The notes: generated by a model not told the origin, from the letters alone. A stretch of DNA of 38,374 bases from Candidatus Avoscillospira stercoripullorum (GCA_018712905.1 DVGD01000076.1:1-38374); one strand, 5' to 3'. Positions 1 to 7,287 are shown, counted from the first letter of the stretch. Program-made: numbers and translations.

Positions 1-60
1 GACAGAGCAGCGGGGGGTGTGTGCGGGGGGCAAAAAGCCCACCGCGCGTTCAATCAACAG

Positions 61-128
61 GATTTTGAAACTTTTTTGTAAGTTTCAAAATCCGCACAGC
101 GTGGCGAAAATACTTTTTCGACACGCTG
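61..128. repeat. Two tandem hairpin-forming inverted repeats
   Basis: Two adjacent inverted repeats lie just before the terminator at 130-164. The first has perfect 13-bp arms (61-73 and 80-92) around a 6-nt loop and is AT-rich. The second has 13-nt arms (98-110 and 115-127) with one mismatch around a 4-nt loop, and a further C-G pair (97/128) extends it. No gene is visible between position 1 and 168; positions 14-30 hold two G-runs of six. The pair probably belongs to the 3' untranslated region of a rightward gene that ends to the left of the window, or acts as extra RNA structure between convergent genes. The structure is seen directly; the role is inference. Confidence 0.5.
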
Positions 129-129
129 A

Positions 130-164
130 GGCGCTGTCTCTCATTCCGGGAGACAGCGCCTTTT
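130..164 (+). terminator. Rho-independent terminator, rightward
   Basis: A perfect 11-bp stem (130-140 with 150-160) closes a 9-nt loop and is followed by four T on the + strand. It most likely ends a rightward transcript that enters from left of the window. The leftward macrodomain gene ends only 4 nt away at 168, so the hairpin may also stabilise that transcript, but there is no T-run on the - strand side. Confidence 0.65.
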
Positions 165-167
165 CTA

Positions 168-698
168 TCACAGCGCGGTGTGCGGCTCTTCCGCATCCGC
201 CGTGAATCCATATCGCTTTTTTGCAATTTCATAGGCAAATGCATCAAAGAGTACAAGGTACACCACCATGTCGTGGCCTTTTAAGAATGCGCGGATGGTT
301 TCCACCGCCACCTCTAGAGCCTGCTCCTTAGGATAGCCGTAGACGCCTGCGGAAATCAGCGGAAAGGCCACGGTTTTTAAGCCGGTTTGCAGCGCCAGGG
401 AGAGGGAAGTGCGGTAGCAGGAGGCAAGCAGCTCCCGCTCTCCGAATCCGCCGCCGCGCCAGACGGGACCCACGGTGTGGATGACGTACTTGCTGGGAAG
501 GTTGTATCCCAAGGTGAGCTTGGCATCTCCGGTGGCGCAGCCGCCCAGCGTCCGGCATTCGGCCAGAAGCTTCGGCCCCGCTGCCCGGTGAATGCAGCCG
601 TCCACGCCCCCGCCGCCGAGCAGCGAGGAGTTGGCGGCATTGACAATGGCATCAACAGCCAAAGTGGTGATATCACAGCGAACAAACTGAAGCGGCAT
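168..698 (-). CDS. Macrodomain protein, probable O-acetyl-ADP-ribose deacetylase
   Basis: A stand-alone macrodomain of about 176 residues, the usual length for the MacroD/YmdB class. The N-terminal DAIVNAANSSL segment and the glycine-rich GGGGVDG loop that follows are the ADP-ribose binding signature, and ISAGVYGYP near residue 118 is the second phosphate-binding loop. Members hydrolyse O-acetyl-ADP-ribose and remove mono-ADP-ribose from proteins or nucleic acids in the cytosol. An ATG at 704 is also in frame, but the purine-rich AAAGGGGA lies 8 nt before the ATG at 698 and only 2 nt before the one at 704, so 698 is preferred. It follows the GNAT gene by about 35-40 nt on the same strand, so the two are probably cotranscribed. 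Family assignment is secure; the substrate is not known. Confidence 0.9.
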   Translation of the reverse strand: MPLQFVRCDITTLAVDAIVNAANSSLLGGGGVDGCIHRAAGPKLLAECRTLGGCATGDAKLTLGYNLPSKYVIHTVGPVWRGGGFGERELLASCYRTSLSLALQTGLKTVAFPLISAGVYGYPKEQALEVAVETIRAFLKGHDMVVYLVLFDAFAYEIAKKRYGFTADAEEPHTAL

Positions 699-738
699 AC
701 CCATTTCCCCTTTCCCATTCTCTCTTTAATATGGCATA

Positions 739-1266
739 TTACAGGGTATTTTCATAGAGCGGCGTGCCATCCGGCTGCTTGACAAAGGAGACAAATTCAA
801 GAAAGAGCCCCTCCTGGCGCATACCGAGCCGTTCGCAAAGCCGCTGGCTGGCAAGGTTGTCATCCTCCACATAGGCGTAAATCCGCCTGGCGCCCTTGTC
901 GCGGAAGAGATAGTCCAGGAAAGCCTGTGCCGCCTCAAAGGCGTAGCCCTTGCCCTGGTAAGCGGGGTGAAGCATCCAGCAGGGGCTGAACGTATCCAGG
1001 ACGGCATCCTCCTGGGCATGGGGATCTCCCGCCTCCGGCAAGGCCTCGATTTCCCCGATGACGGCTCCGCTCTCCTGAAGCGTGATGGCCAGGTGGAACT
1101 CCGCCTCTTCCCTTCGCCGCCGCATTTCAGCCCTGGCTTCATCCAGGGAGTGGAGCTTCATGGACGCAAAGCACCGGACGGCAGACTCCTTTAAGTAAGC
1201 ATAGACCTCCGCCGCATCTGCCTCCACAAAGGGACGCAGCAGCAATCGTTCTGTCGCAATGAGCAT
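739..1266 (-). CDS. GNAT-family N-acetyltransferase (RimJ/RimL-like)
   Basis: A 175-residue protein with the RimJ/RimL pattern of the GNAT fold. It opens with IATERLLLRPF. The acetyl-CoA pyrophosphate loop is at HPAYQGKGYAFEAA (about residues 100-113), and the conserved motif B (N-L-A-S-Q-R-L-C-E-R-L-G) lies near 137-148. Such enzymes transfer acetyl from acetyl-CoA to a protein N-terminus or a small amine. An AGAGG element lies 8 nt before the ATG. No clear promoter was found between this gene and the tRNA terminator at 1352-1407, so read-through from the tRNA promoter is possible. The acceptor substrate cannot be told from sequence. It is followed by the macrodomain gene; both are acyl-group enzymes, but a functional link is speculation. 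Confidence 0.88.
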   Translation of the reverse strand: MLIATERLLLRPFVEADAAEVYAYLKESAVRCFASMKLHSLDEARAEMRRRREEAEFHLAITLQESGAVIGEIEALPEAGDPHAQEDAVLDTFSPCWMLHPAYQGKGYAFEAAQAFLDYLFRDKGARRIYAYVEDDNLASQRLCERLGMRQEGLFLEFVSFVKQPDGTPLYENTL

Positions 1267-1351
1267 ATTTTTTACCTCTATGTGTTTTTCCCTTTATGGC
1301 GCAAATCCTTTAGCTAGCCGCGATCTTAGAACCGAGCGCCAATTCAAAGAC

Positions 1352-1407
1352 GAAAAATGCGGAGCGCCCCTCGTCGGATCTTCAAACCCGCTCAAGACAC
1401 TCCGCAT
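1352..1407 (-). terminator. Probable terminator of the tRNA-Pro gene
   Basis: On the - strand an 8-bp stem (1400-1407 with 1357-1364) is followed by a run of five T (1353-1357 read as A on the + strand). The loop is long (35 nt) and may fold further. The first arm begins at the encoded CCA end of the tRNA, so the hairpin would form directly behind the mature tRNA. Confidence 0.55.
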
Positions 1408-1483
1408 GGTCCGAGTGGCGGGATTCGAACCCACGGCCTCTTGGACCCGAACCAAGCGCGATACCAAACTTCGCCACACCCGG
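1407..1483 (-). tRNA. tRNA-Pro (anticodon CGG)
   Basis: Reading the - strand, a 7-bp acceptor stem (CCGGGTG with CACTCGG, one G-U pair) closes a full cloverleaf with a GTGGG/CCCGC T-stem and the GGTTCGAATCC T-arm. The anticodon stem CTTGG/CCAAG carries the loop TTCGGGT, giving anticodon CGG at 1449-1447, which reads the proline codon CCG. The discriminator is A at 1410 and the CCA end is encoded (1409-1407). A near-perfect promoter lies immediately upstream at 1496-1524, so it is a single-gene transcript with a leader of only a few nucleotides. Confidence 0.95.
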
Positions 1484-1495
1484 ATAACGACAATC

Positions 1496-1524
1496 ATTAT
1501 ATCCGCCTTTCCGCCTCCTGTCAA
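1496..1524 (-). promoter_or_regulatory. Consensus sigma-A promoter for tRNA-Pro
   Basis: On the - strand a perfect TTGACA (1524-1519) and a perfect TATAAT (1501-1496) are separated by exactly 17 bp. Transcription should begin near 1489, about 6 nt before the mature tRNA 5' end at 1483. This is the strongest promoter match in the window. Confidence 0.93.
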
Positions 1525-1581
1525 GTGGAAATCATGCGCGTCCATCTGGCGGCATACCATATGAGGAGGAGGCGATCAAGG

Positions 1582-1839
1582 GTGGAACGACAAAAAGGCA
1601 GCGGAATTGCAACATTTCTATCCATATTATATGTAGCAGCGGCACTGGCGCTTCTCTTGGGCGTGTGTGGCTGGTGCTATCCGGAGTTCTCCCAGCGGGC
1701 AAAGGAAGTCCTTGGAGGCTGGGAAAATGGACAGGTGCGGCAGGCCTTCAGCACCCTTGCAGAAGGCCTGGAGGCAGGAGAGCCGGTGAAAGAGACCCTC
1801 TCTGAGTCGATTGAGGTGCTGCTGGGTGAAGAAAATTAG
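1582..1839 (+). CDS. Short single-pass membrane protein preceding SpoIVFB-like protease
   Basis: An 85-residue protein of unknown family. One hydrophobic segment spans about residues 9-28 (rich in A, L, V, G), followed by a polar tail of about 55 residues. I choose the GTG at 1582 because a run of AGG triplets (1564-1572) lies 9 nt before it; an ATG at 1561 is also in frame but overlaps that run. The reading frame extends back across the tRNA gene, and that part is not real. It overlaps the next gene by 14 nt, so translation is probably coupled. In Bacilli the gene before spoIVFB encodes SpoIVFA, a membrane partner with an M23 domain; this protein has that position and a transmembrane segment but no M23 domain. 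A reduced SpoIVFA-like partner is an inference from position. Confidence 0.6.
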   Translation: MERQKGSGIATFLSILYVAAALALLLGVCGWCYPEFSQRAKEVLGGWENGQVRQAFSTLAEGLEAGEPVKETLSESIEVLLGEEN

Positions 1840-2383
1840 GGTAACGCTGGGATTTGCGGCAGTGGTTTGCCTGCTGGGGTGGTGCGATCTCGGGCTGTGC
1901 GGATGGTTTTTGCTGGCATTATTGCTCCATGAATTGGGGCATCTGGCGGTGTTGGCATGCTTTCACCGACCCATTCGAGGGATTACCCTGGGAGCGGGCG
2001 GGGCAAAAATAGAGACGGAGGGACTCAGCTACCGGCAAGAGGCGCTCTCCGCGGCGGCGGGACCGGCAGTCAATCTCCTGTCGGCAGGATTGACGCTGCG
2101 GACTTTTCCGGTTTTTGCGCTGGTGAGCCTTGCGCTGGCGGCGGTGAATTTGCTGCCGCTCTATCCCATGGACGGCGGCCGCATTCTCCGCGCCTCGCTG
2201 CTCTCTCGCCTGCCGCCGGAGCGGGCGGGGCGCATTCTCCGACTGTGCGTCTATCTCACCTGTACAACGCTGATGGTGGGCGCTTGCTGGCTGACTGCCA
2301 TGCGCCAGGCGGGGCTGTGGCCGATCTTTGCGGCGCTGGTGCTATTGTGCAGGGCTGGCAATGCAGCAGCAGAGATTTGCTAA
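1826..2383 (+). CDS. spoIVFB: SpoIVFB-like site-2 protease (peptidase M50)
   Basis: A polytopic membrane metalloprotease of about 185 residues. The zinc-binding HELGH motif is at residues 35-39 in the first hydrophobic region and the third ligand lies in NLLPLYPMDGG (about 108-118, Asp116). These two motifs and the compact size match site-2 proteases of the SpoIVFB type, which cleave pro-sigma-K inside the membrane during sporulation. The C-terminal CBS domain of longer SpoIVFB proteins is absent. GTG at 1826 is preferred because GAGG (1813-1816) lies 9 nt upstream; the frame could also begin at TTG 1811. It overlaps the preceding small membrane gene. The protease family is certain; the sporulation role is likely but not proven, since a second M50 protease is encoded at 19645. 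Confidence 0.8.
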   Translation: MKKIRVTLGFAAVVCLLGWCDLGLCGWFLLALLLHELGHLAVLACFHRPIRGITLGAGGAKIETEGLSYRQEALSAAAGPAVNLLSAGLTLRTFPVFALVSLALAAVNLLPLYPMDGGRILRASLLSRLPPERAGRILRLCVYLTCTTLMVGACWLTAMRQAGLWPIFAALVLLCRAGNAAAEIC

Positions 2384-2410
2384 AAATACCTTCCATTTTT
2401 TTGCATAATT

Positions 2411-2440
2411 TGGTATACTGATGGTATGCACCAAGGTGCA
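2411..2440 (+). promoter_or_regulatory. Extended -10 promoter with operator-like inverted repeat
   Basis: TATACT (2414-2419) is preceded by TG one base upstream, giving an extended -10 element; no good -35 is present. A 6-bp inverted repeat with 2-bp centre, TGCACC-AA-GGTGCA (2427-2440), starts right at the predicted start site. That placement suits a repressor operator, or the repeat may form a small RNA hairpin. It sits before the lipoprotein gene at 2470. Confidence 0.5.
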
Positions 2441-2469
2441 CAAGAAAATGAGAAGGAGGAGAGGGGAAA

Positions 2470-3249
2470 GTGTGCATTCCCTTCAAAGAAAAAATGAAAC
2501 AACATAATCGTTGGATGGCCTGGTTTCTCAGTGTTTTCATGCTCTTGAGCATGGCGGCATGCGCGTCGGACAAGGCGGATCCCACTACAACACCGGAAAG
2601 CACCCAGAAAGAAGAGACCATTCTTGACGAGAAGGAAGCGATCCAGCTGGAGGAGGAAGAGCCGGAGGAGCGCCAAGAGGACGAAGAGAGCGAAGACGCC
2701 GGATATGAGCTGGGAATCATTGACGGCTTGACCTTTACCAATGACTTTATGGGCATTTCCTGCACGCTGCCGGAGGACTGGGTCTATGCCTCGGAGGCGG
2801 AAATTGCTGAGCTCAACGGCGTAGTTCTTGAAATGTTTGAGGACAATGAGGAAGTTGCGGAGCTCATGAAGAATTCCACCAGCATCTATGATGCAGTTGC
2901 TTATTCCGGCGATGGACTCTGTAATTTTAATATTATCGCGGAGAATATGGGGCTTCTCTACGGCGTGCTCATCGATGAAAAAGAGTATGCGGAGATTACG
3001 GTGGAGCAGGTAAAGAGCATCTATGAAACGGCCGGCTATGCCAATGTCCAAAGTGAAATCACCGAGAGGGAGATCTTTGGAGAAGAGCATGTGACCATTT
3101 ACACCACCTCTACATTGCCGGAAGCGCAGGGCGGAATGGACATGTACCAGCTGCAAATTCTCAAGAAAAACGGGAACTTTATGGGCGTCATCAGCATTGC
3201 GAGCTTTGTGGAGGATCGCACGGAGGAGATTGCCTCCTGGTTTTTCTAA
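2470..3249 (+). CDS. Predicted lipoprotein, function unknown
   Basis: A 259-residue secreted lipoprotein. After a short basic region a hydrophobic signal segment ends at a lipobox-like L-L-S-M-A-A-C, with the lipidated Cys near residue 31. A very acidic, low-complexity linker rich in Glu and Asp (about residues 45-76) follows. A globular domain of about 180 residues begins near GLTFTNDFMGISCTLPEDW, a form seen in surface proteins with a PsbP/DUF-like beta fold, but I do not recognise the family. The GTG at 2470 is chosen because GGAGG lies 10 nt upstream; an in-frame ATG at 2494 would give a shorter signal peptide. It has its own promoter at 2411 and is followed by an independent promoter, so it is probably a single-gene unit. 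Confidence 0.75.
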   Translation: MCIPFKEKMKQHNRWMAWFLSVFMLLSMAACASDKADPTTTPESTQKEETILDEKEAIQLEEEEPEERQEDEESEDAGYELGIIDGLTFTNDFMGISCTLPEDWVYASEAEIAELNGVVLEMFEDNEEVAELMKNSTSIYDAVAYSGDGLCNFNIIAENMGLLYGVLIDEKEYAEITVEQVKSIYETAGYANVQSEITEREIFGEEHVTIYTTSTLPEAQGGMDMYQLQILKKNGNFMGVISIASFVEDRTEEIASWFF

Positions 3250-3273
3250 GGGGTGGAGCACCACAAATTCAGG

Positions 3274-3302
3274 TTGCTTTTCCGGTGCCGGACGGGTAAA
3301 AT
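3274..3302 (+). promoter_or_regulatory. Sigma-A type promoter for the radical-SAM operon
   Basis: TTGCTT (3274-3279) and TAAAAT (3297-3302) are separated by 17 bp, about 30 bp before the ATG of the radical-SAM gene at 3333. It would drive the genes up to about 6793. Confidence 0.65.
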
Positions 3303-3332
3303 AGACCCAAAACGCTGCAAAGGAAGAAAACT

Positions 3333-5168
3333 ATGACCGATCAGCTCCACCGGATTCTCCCCACGGTGCAAAAGCCCGCGCGCTACGTGGGCGGGGAGTA
3401 CGGACAGATCATCAAGGACAAGGCCAAAGTGGATCTCCGGGTGGCATTTTGCTTCCCGGACACCTATGAGATTGGCATGTCCAACATCGGCATGCGCATT
3501 CTCTATGGCATCATGAACAACATGGACGGCGTGTGGTGCGAGCGAGTCTTTGCGCCCTGGGGGGACATGGAGGCGGCCATGCGCCAACACCAGATTCCGC
3601 TCTATGCCCTGGAGAGCCGCGACCCGGTGAAGGACTTCGACCTTATCGCCTTCAGCATCGGCTATGAGATGAGCTATACCAATATTCTCAATATGCTGAA
3701 CCTGGCCGGGGTGCCGCTTTTGAGCCGGGATCGCCCTGGCCTGCAGGGGCTGGTATTTGCCGGCGGCGTCTGCGCTGTGAACCCGGAACCTCTGGCGGAC
3801 TTTATCGACTTTTTCTCTCTGGGAGAAGGGGAGGAGATGACGCCGGAGATTCTCAACCTCTACCGCAAGGCCAAGGGCGAAGGGTGGGACAAGCCGCGCT
3901 TTCTCCATGAAGTGGTGAAGATTCCCGGCGTCTATGTGCCGTCGCTTTACCGCCATCACTATGGCGCGGATGGACGGCTCCAGTCCATTGAACCCCTGGA
4001 CGGCGCGCCGGAACGGGTGGTCAAGCGCATTGTGCGGGATCTGGACAAGGCGTACTATCCGGCGCAGACGATCGTCCCCAATACGGAGATTGTCCACGAC
4101 CGGACAAACCTGGAGGTCTTCCGCGGCTGCATTCGAGGCTGCCGGTTCTGCCAGGCGGGCTTCTGCTACCGGCCTGTGCGGGAGCGCAGCGCCGAGACGC
4201 TCTATCATCAGGCGGTGGAGGCGCTGGAAACCTCAGGAAACCACGAGATCACCCTTTCAAGCCTCTCTACCTCCGATTACCGTCAGCTCGCGCCGCTGGC
4301 CGACGGCTTGCTTTCCTATTGCGAGAGCCGCCACATCAACCTCTCCCTGCCCTCCCTTCGTGCGGATAATTTCTCCAGAGAGCTCATGGCCAAGGTGCAG
4401 CGGGTACGCAAGAGCGGCCTCACCTTTGCTCCTGAGGCGGGCAGCCAGCGACTCCGGGACGCCATCAATAAAAATGTCACCGAGGAGGAGGTGCTCACCA
4501 CCTGCGCCACGGCCTTCTCCGGCGGCTGGAACAACGTGAAGCTCTACTTCATGCTGGGGCTTCCCACGGAGACCGACGAGGACGTTATCGCTATTGCGGA
4601 TCTGGTGTGGAAGATCCTTAAGGTCTGGAAGGAGAACGCCGCCAACAAAAAGCGGGGGCTTTCCATCAACCTCTCCACGGCCTTTTTTGTGCCCAAGCCC
4701 TTCACACCCTTCCAGTGGGAGGCACAAATCACGCCCGAGGAGTATATGCGCCGGGTGCATCTCTTAAAGGAGCACCTCCACAGCCGGGCAGTAGACTATC
4801 GCTACCACGGCTCGGATCTGAGCTTCCTGGAGGCGGTGCTGGCCAGGGGCGACCGGCGGCTGTGCCCGGTGCTCTCCTATGCGGTGGAGCACGGCGCCCG
4901 CTTGGATGGCTGGGATGAGTATTTCCGCTTTGACATCTGGCAGGAGGCCTTTACCGCCTGCGGCGTGGATCCGGCGCAGTATGCCCAGCGCGCCTATGAA
5001 AAGGACGAGCTGCTGCCGTGGAGCACCATGGACGTGGGAATTTCAAAGAGCTATTTCTGGCGGGAGCGGGAGAGAGCCTATGAATCCAAGACAACACCGG
5101 ATTGCCGCACGGCCTGCGGCGGCTGCGGTGCAAATCGGCTGGAAGGCGGGGTGACATGTGATGTCTAG
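3333..5168 (+). CDS. B12-binding/radical SAM protein (TIGR03960-like)
   Basis: A 611-residue protein. The N-terminal 250 residues resemble the cobalamin-binding-like domain found in many radical-SAM enzymes (DLRVAFCFPDTYEIGMSN early on). The radical-SAM cluster motif CX3CX2C is at Cys266, Cys270 and Cys273 inside FRGCIRGCRFCQAG, and binds the 4Fe-4S cluster used with S-adenosylmethionine. A Cys-rich C-terminus (TACGGCGAN) is present, as in this family. Its substrate is not established. The family is often fused to, or followed by, the DUF2344/TIGR03936 protein; here the partner is separate and overlaps by 11 nt, so both are probably made together. A GGAAG element precedes the ATG. Confidence 0.88.
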   Translation: MTDQLHRILPTVQKPARYVGGEYGQIIKDKAKVDLRVAFCFPDTYEIGMSNIGMRILYGIMNNMDGVWCERVFAPWGDMEAAMRQHQIPLYALESRDPVKDFDLIAFSIGYEMSYTNILNMLNLAGVPLLSRDRPGLQGLVFAGGVCAVNPEPLADFIDFFSLGEGEEMTPEILNLYRKAKGEGWDKPRFLHEVVKIPGVYVPSLYRHHYGADGRLQSIEPLDGAPERVVKRIVRDLDKAYYPAQTIVPNTEIVHDRTNLEVFRGCIRGCRFCQAGFCYRPVRERSAETLYHQAVEALETSGNHEITLSSLSTSDYRQLAPLADGLLSYCESRHINLSLPSLRADNFSRELMAKVQRVRKSGLTFAPEAGSQRLRDAINKNVTEEEVLTTCATAFSGGWNNVKLYFMLGLPTETDEDVIAIADLVWKILKVWKENAANKKRGLSINLSTAFFVPKPFTPFQWEAQITPEEYMRRVHLLKEHLHSRAVDYRYHGSDLSFLEAVLARGDRRLCPVLSYAVEHGARLDGWDEYFRFDIWQEAFTACGVDPAQYAQRAYEKDELLPWSTMDVGISKSYFWRERERAYESKTTPDCRTACGGCGANRLEGGVTCDV

Positions 5169-5799
5169 GCTGCTGTTTGAAAAGACGGGAGAGAGCATCT
5201 ATATCTCCCACTTGGATCTCATGCGGGTCTTTCAGCGGGCGTTTCGCCGGGCAGGGCTGCTGCTGCGCCACTCCCAGGGCTTTACGCCCCGCGCCATCGT
5301 GTCCATTGCCCTGCCTCTGGCGCTGGGCACGGAAAGCCGCTGTGAGCTTTTGGACTTTGAACTGCAAGAGGCCGGCACGGTGACGCCGGAGCAGCTCAAC
5401 GCTGTGCTTCCCGCAGGCATTCGTGTGCTGGAGGTATACGAGACGGGCAGAAAGCTCAAGGAGCTTGTCTATCTCAGGGTACAAGTGGAGCTGGAATATG
5501 ACCAGGGGGCGCCGTCGGCGGAGGCTGTGGACGCGGTGTTCCGCCAGGAGAGCATCATGGTGGAAAAGCAGTCCAAAAAGGGGAGCACCCAGGTGGACAT
5601 TCGCCCGATGATACGTAAACTCTCAGTGGATCGCCCCGATGGACATACCATCGTGCTGGACGCCGAGATCACAGCGCAGCAGCCATCGCTCAACCCCATG
5701 CTCCTCTCCCAGGCAGTGGAGACGGCGCTGGGCAAGGCGGACTTTGTCCATTGCCGCCGCCTGGAGGTTTTGGATGGACAGGGCGAGGTATTTCGATAA
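5158..5799 (+). CDS. Radical SAM-associated protein (TIGR03936/DUF2344)
   Basis: A 213-residue protein beginning RLLFEKTGESIYISHLDLMRVF, the characteristic opening of the DUF2344 family, which accompanies the radical-SAM protein encoded just upstream and in many genomes is fused to its C-terminus. It has no cysteine cluster of its own, so it is probably a substrate- or RNA-binding accessory domain; this is inference. Two starts are possible, GTG at 5158 and ATG at 5161, adding one residue only. Both lie inside the end of the preceding gene, which points to translational coupling. Confident on family, not on function. Confidence 0.88.
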   Translation: MMSRLLFEKTGESIYISHLDLMRVFQRAFRRAGLLLRHSQGFTPRAIVSIALPLALGTESRCELLDFELQEAGTVTPEQLNAVLPAGIRVLEVYETGRKLKELVYLRVQVELEYDQGAPSAEAVDAVFRQESIMVEKQSKKGSTQVDIRPMIRKLSVDRPDGHTIVLDAEITAQQPSLNPMLLSQAVETALGKADFVHCRRLEVLDGQGEVFR

Positions 5800-5815
5800 G
5801 AAAGAAGGATACAGG

Positions 5816-6793
5816 ATGCGACTGCTTTCAGATTTCCCCCGGGTTTCTCTGGGATGCTTTCCCACGCCGCTGGTGGCGCTTCCCAATCTGAGCCGGATGT
5901 TTGGAAAACGGCTTTATCTCAAGCGGGATGATATGACAGGCGTTGGCTTGGGCGGCAACAAGGTGCGCAAGCTGGAGTTTTTGCTGGCGGATGCCCAGAA
6001 TAAGGGGGCATCCATCGTGATGACCACCGGCGGTGCCCAGTCCAACCATGCCATGCTCACGGCCGCCTGCTGCGGCCGCCTGGGCATGCAGGCGGTGCTG
6101 CTGCTCAAAGACCGCGGTGTTTCCCAGGAAGTGGGCAACGTATACCTCGATCACCTGCTGGGTGCCGAGGTGGTGCTCATGGATACCGACGACTACCGGG
6201 TGATCTATGAGGAGATGGCACGGCGCAAGACGGCCTATGCCAAGGAAGGCAAGCTCGCCTATGAAATTCCCCTGGGCGGCTCCAACGCCTTGGGCGCTCT
6301 GGGCTATGTGGAGTGCTTCCGGGAGACCATGGCGCAGTGCGCGGCGCTGGGCATTCACCCCGACCGCATGGTGTCGGCGGTGGGCTCCGGCGGCACCTAC
6401 GCCGGGCTCTGCGCCGGCGCGGATCTATACGCACCCGACGTGAAGGTCACCGGTGTGGCAGTGGACAGCGAGCCCTTCGCCCAAATCTGCACCCAGCTCA
6501 AGGCCGAAATCAGCGGCCTCTTGGAGCTGGAGCACCCATTAAACGGGAACAATGTGGAACTATTTGACAATGTGGGCGCAGGCTACGGCATCCCCGGACA
6601 GGAAGAGAAGGAAGCGGTGGAGCTCATGGCGCGGGAGGAGGGCATTTTCCTCGACCCGGTCTATACAGGGAAGGCATTTTCCCTGCTCCTGCGAAAGCTC
6701 CGTGCCGGGGAATTCCAGGAGGATGAGACCATCGTCTTCCTCCACTCCGGCGGTGCCGGCGGGCTGTTTGCCATTCCGTTTCCGGGAAAATAA
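5816..6793 (+). CDS. PLP-dependent D-cysteine desulfhydrase / ACC deaminase family enzyme
   Basis: A 325-residue fold-type II pyridoxal-phosphate enzyme. LKRDDMTG followed by the glycine-rich GLGGNKVRKLEFLL places the PLP lysine at Lys49, and the TTGGAQSNH segment near residue 70 is the substrate-contacting loop of D-cysteine desulfhydrase and 1-aminocyclopropane-1-carboxylate deaminase. Known members split D-cysteine to pyruvate, sulfide and ammonia, or deaminate ACC; sequence alone does not separate them here. The ATG at 5816 fits the family N-terminus (LSDFPRVSLGCFPTPL); the frame is open further upstream but that stretch overlaps the previous gene. The gap of 16 nt to the preceding gene suggests the same operon. 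The rplS promoter starts 3 nt after its stop. Confidence 0.88.
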   Translation: MRLLSDFPRVSLGCFPTPLVALPNLSRMFGKRLYLKRDDMTGVGLGGNKVRKLEFLLADAQNKGASIVMTTGGAQSNHAMLTAACCGRLGMQAVLLLKDRGVSQEVGNVYLDHLLGAEVVLMDTDDYRVIYEEMARRKTAYAKEGKLAYEIPLGGSNALGALGYVECFRETMAQCAALGIHPDRMVSAVGSGGTYAGLCAGADLYAPDVKVTGVAVDSEPFAQICTQLKAEISGLLELEHPLNGNNVELFDNVGAGYGIPGQEEKEAVELMAREEGIFLDPVYTGKAFSLLLRKLRAGEFQEDETIVFLHSGGAGGLFAIPFPGK

Positions 6794-6796
6794 TGC

Positions 6797-6825
6797 TTGC
6801 ATTTCCGGGAACCATATGGTAAAAT
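6797..6825 (+). promoter_or_regulatory. Sigma-A type promoter for rplS
   Basis: TTGCAT (6797-6802) and TAAAAT (6820-6825) are separated by 17 bp. Transcription should start near 6832, giving a leader of about 97 nt before the rplS start codon. Confidence 0.75.
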
Positions 6826-6831
6826 ACCTTG

Positions 6832-6928
6832 GTCTGTAAATGGGCGGTCCTCTGCCACGGCCGGTACGAAGGTACTGCGGCATTCCATGTGGGTATGAAC
6901 GTCTAAATATTCTTAGGAGGACGAAACA
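6832..6928 (+). promoter_or_regulatory. Structured 5' leader of rplS
   Basis: The approximately 97-nt leader contains a GTAC-GAAG-GTAC hairpin (about 6864-6875), which flanking CCG/CGG bases can extend. It ends with a strong AGGAGG about 9 nt before the rplS ATG. Ribosomal-protein leaders of this kind often bind the encoded protein for feedback, and an L19 leader motif is known in Firmicutes, but I cannot confirm a match by eye. Confidence 0.4.
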
Positions 6929-7270
6929 ATGGATTTAATGAAGGCATTAACCAGCCAGTACATGAAGGCTGAGGCTCCGGAAGTCCATGTGGGCGATACG
7001 GTTCGCGTTCATGTGAAGATCAAGGAAGGCTCCCGCGAGAGAGTGCAGGTTTTTGAGGGTACCGTCATTGCCAAGAAGCATGGCGGCCTGGAGGAGACCT
7101 TCACCGTCCGCCGCATCTCCTACGGCGTGGGCTGTGAGAAGGTGTTCCTGGTGCACTCCCCCAGCATTGTGAAGGTGGAGACGGTGCGCAAAGGTAAAGT
7201 GCGCCGCGCTAAGCTCTACTACCTCCGCGATCGTATGGGCAAGGCTGCCAAGGTCAAGGAAAAGGTGTAA
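6929..7270 (+). CDS. rplS: 50S ribosomal protein L19
   Basis: A 113-residue protein of normal L19 length. The VHVGDTVRVHVKIKEG, RVQVFEGTVIAKK and TFTVRRISYGVGCEKVF segments and the basic C-terminus KVRRAKLYYLRD are the family hallmarks. L19 sits at the interface of the 30S and 50S subunits. Here it has its own promoter, leader and strong terminator, so it is monocistronic, separated from the trmD-rimM genes that accompany it in many other bacteria. Confidence 0.98.
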   Translation: MDLMKALTSQYMKAEAPEVHVGDTVRVHVKIKEGSRERVQVFEGTVIAKKHGGLEETFTVRRISYGVGCEKVFLVHSPSIVKVETVRKGKVRRAKLYYLRDRMGKAAKVKEKV

Positions 7271-7287
7271 GCCATCATACGTCCCCA

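Noticed and set aside
1357..1581. N-terminal extension of the small membrane protein
   Set aside because: The frame runs backwards over the tRNA-Pro gene; the GIRTHGLLDPNQ-like text is the usual false translation of an antisense tRNA.
2380..3264. 294-codon frame on the - strand opposite the lipoprotein
   Set aside because: No domain or ribosome binding site; the + strand has a signal peptide, lipobox, ribosome binding site and promoter.
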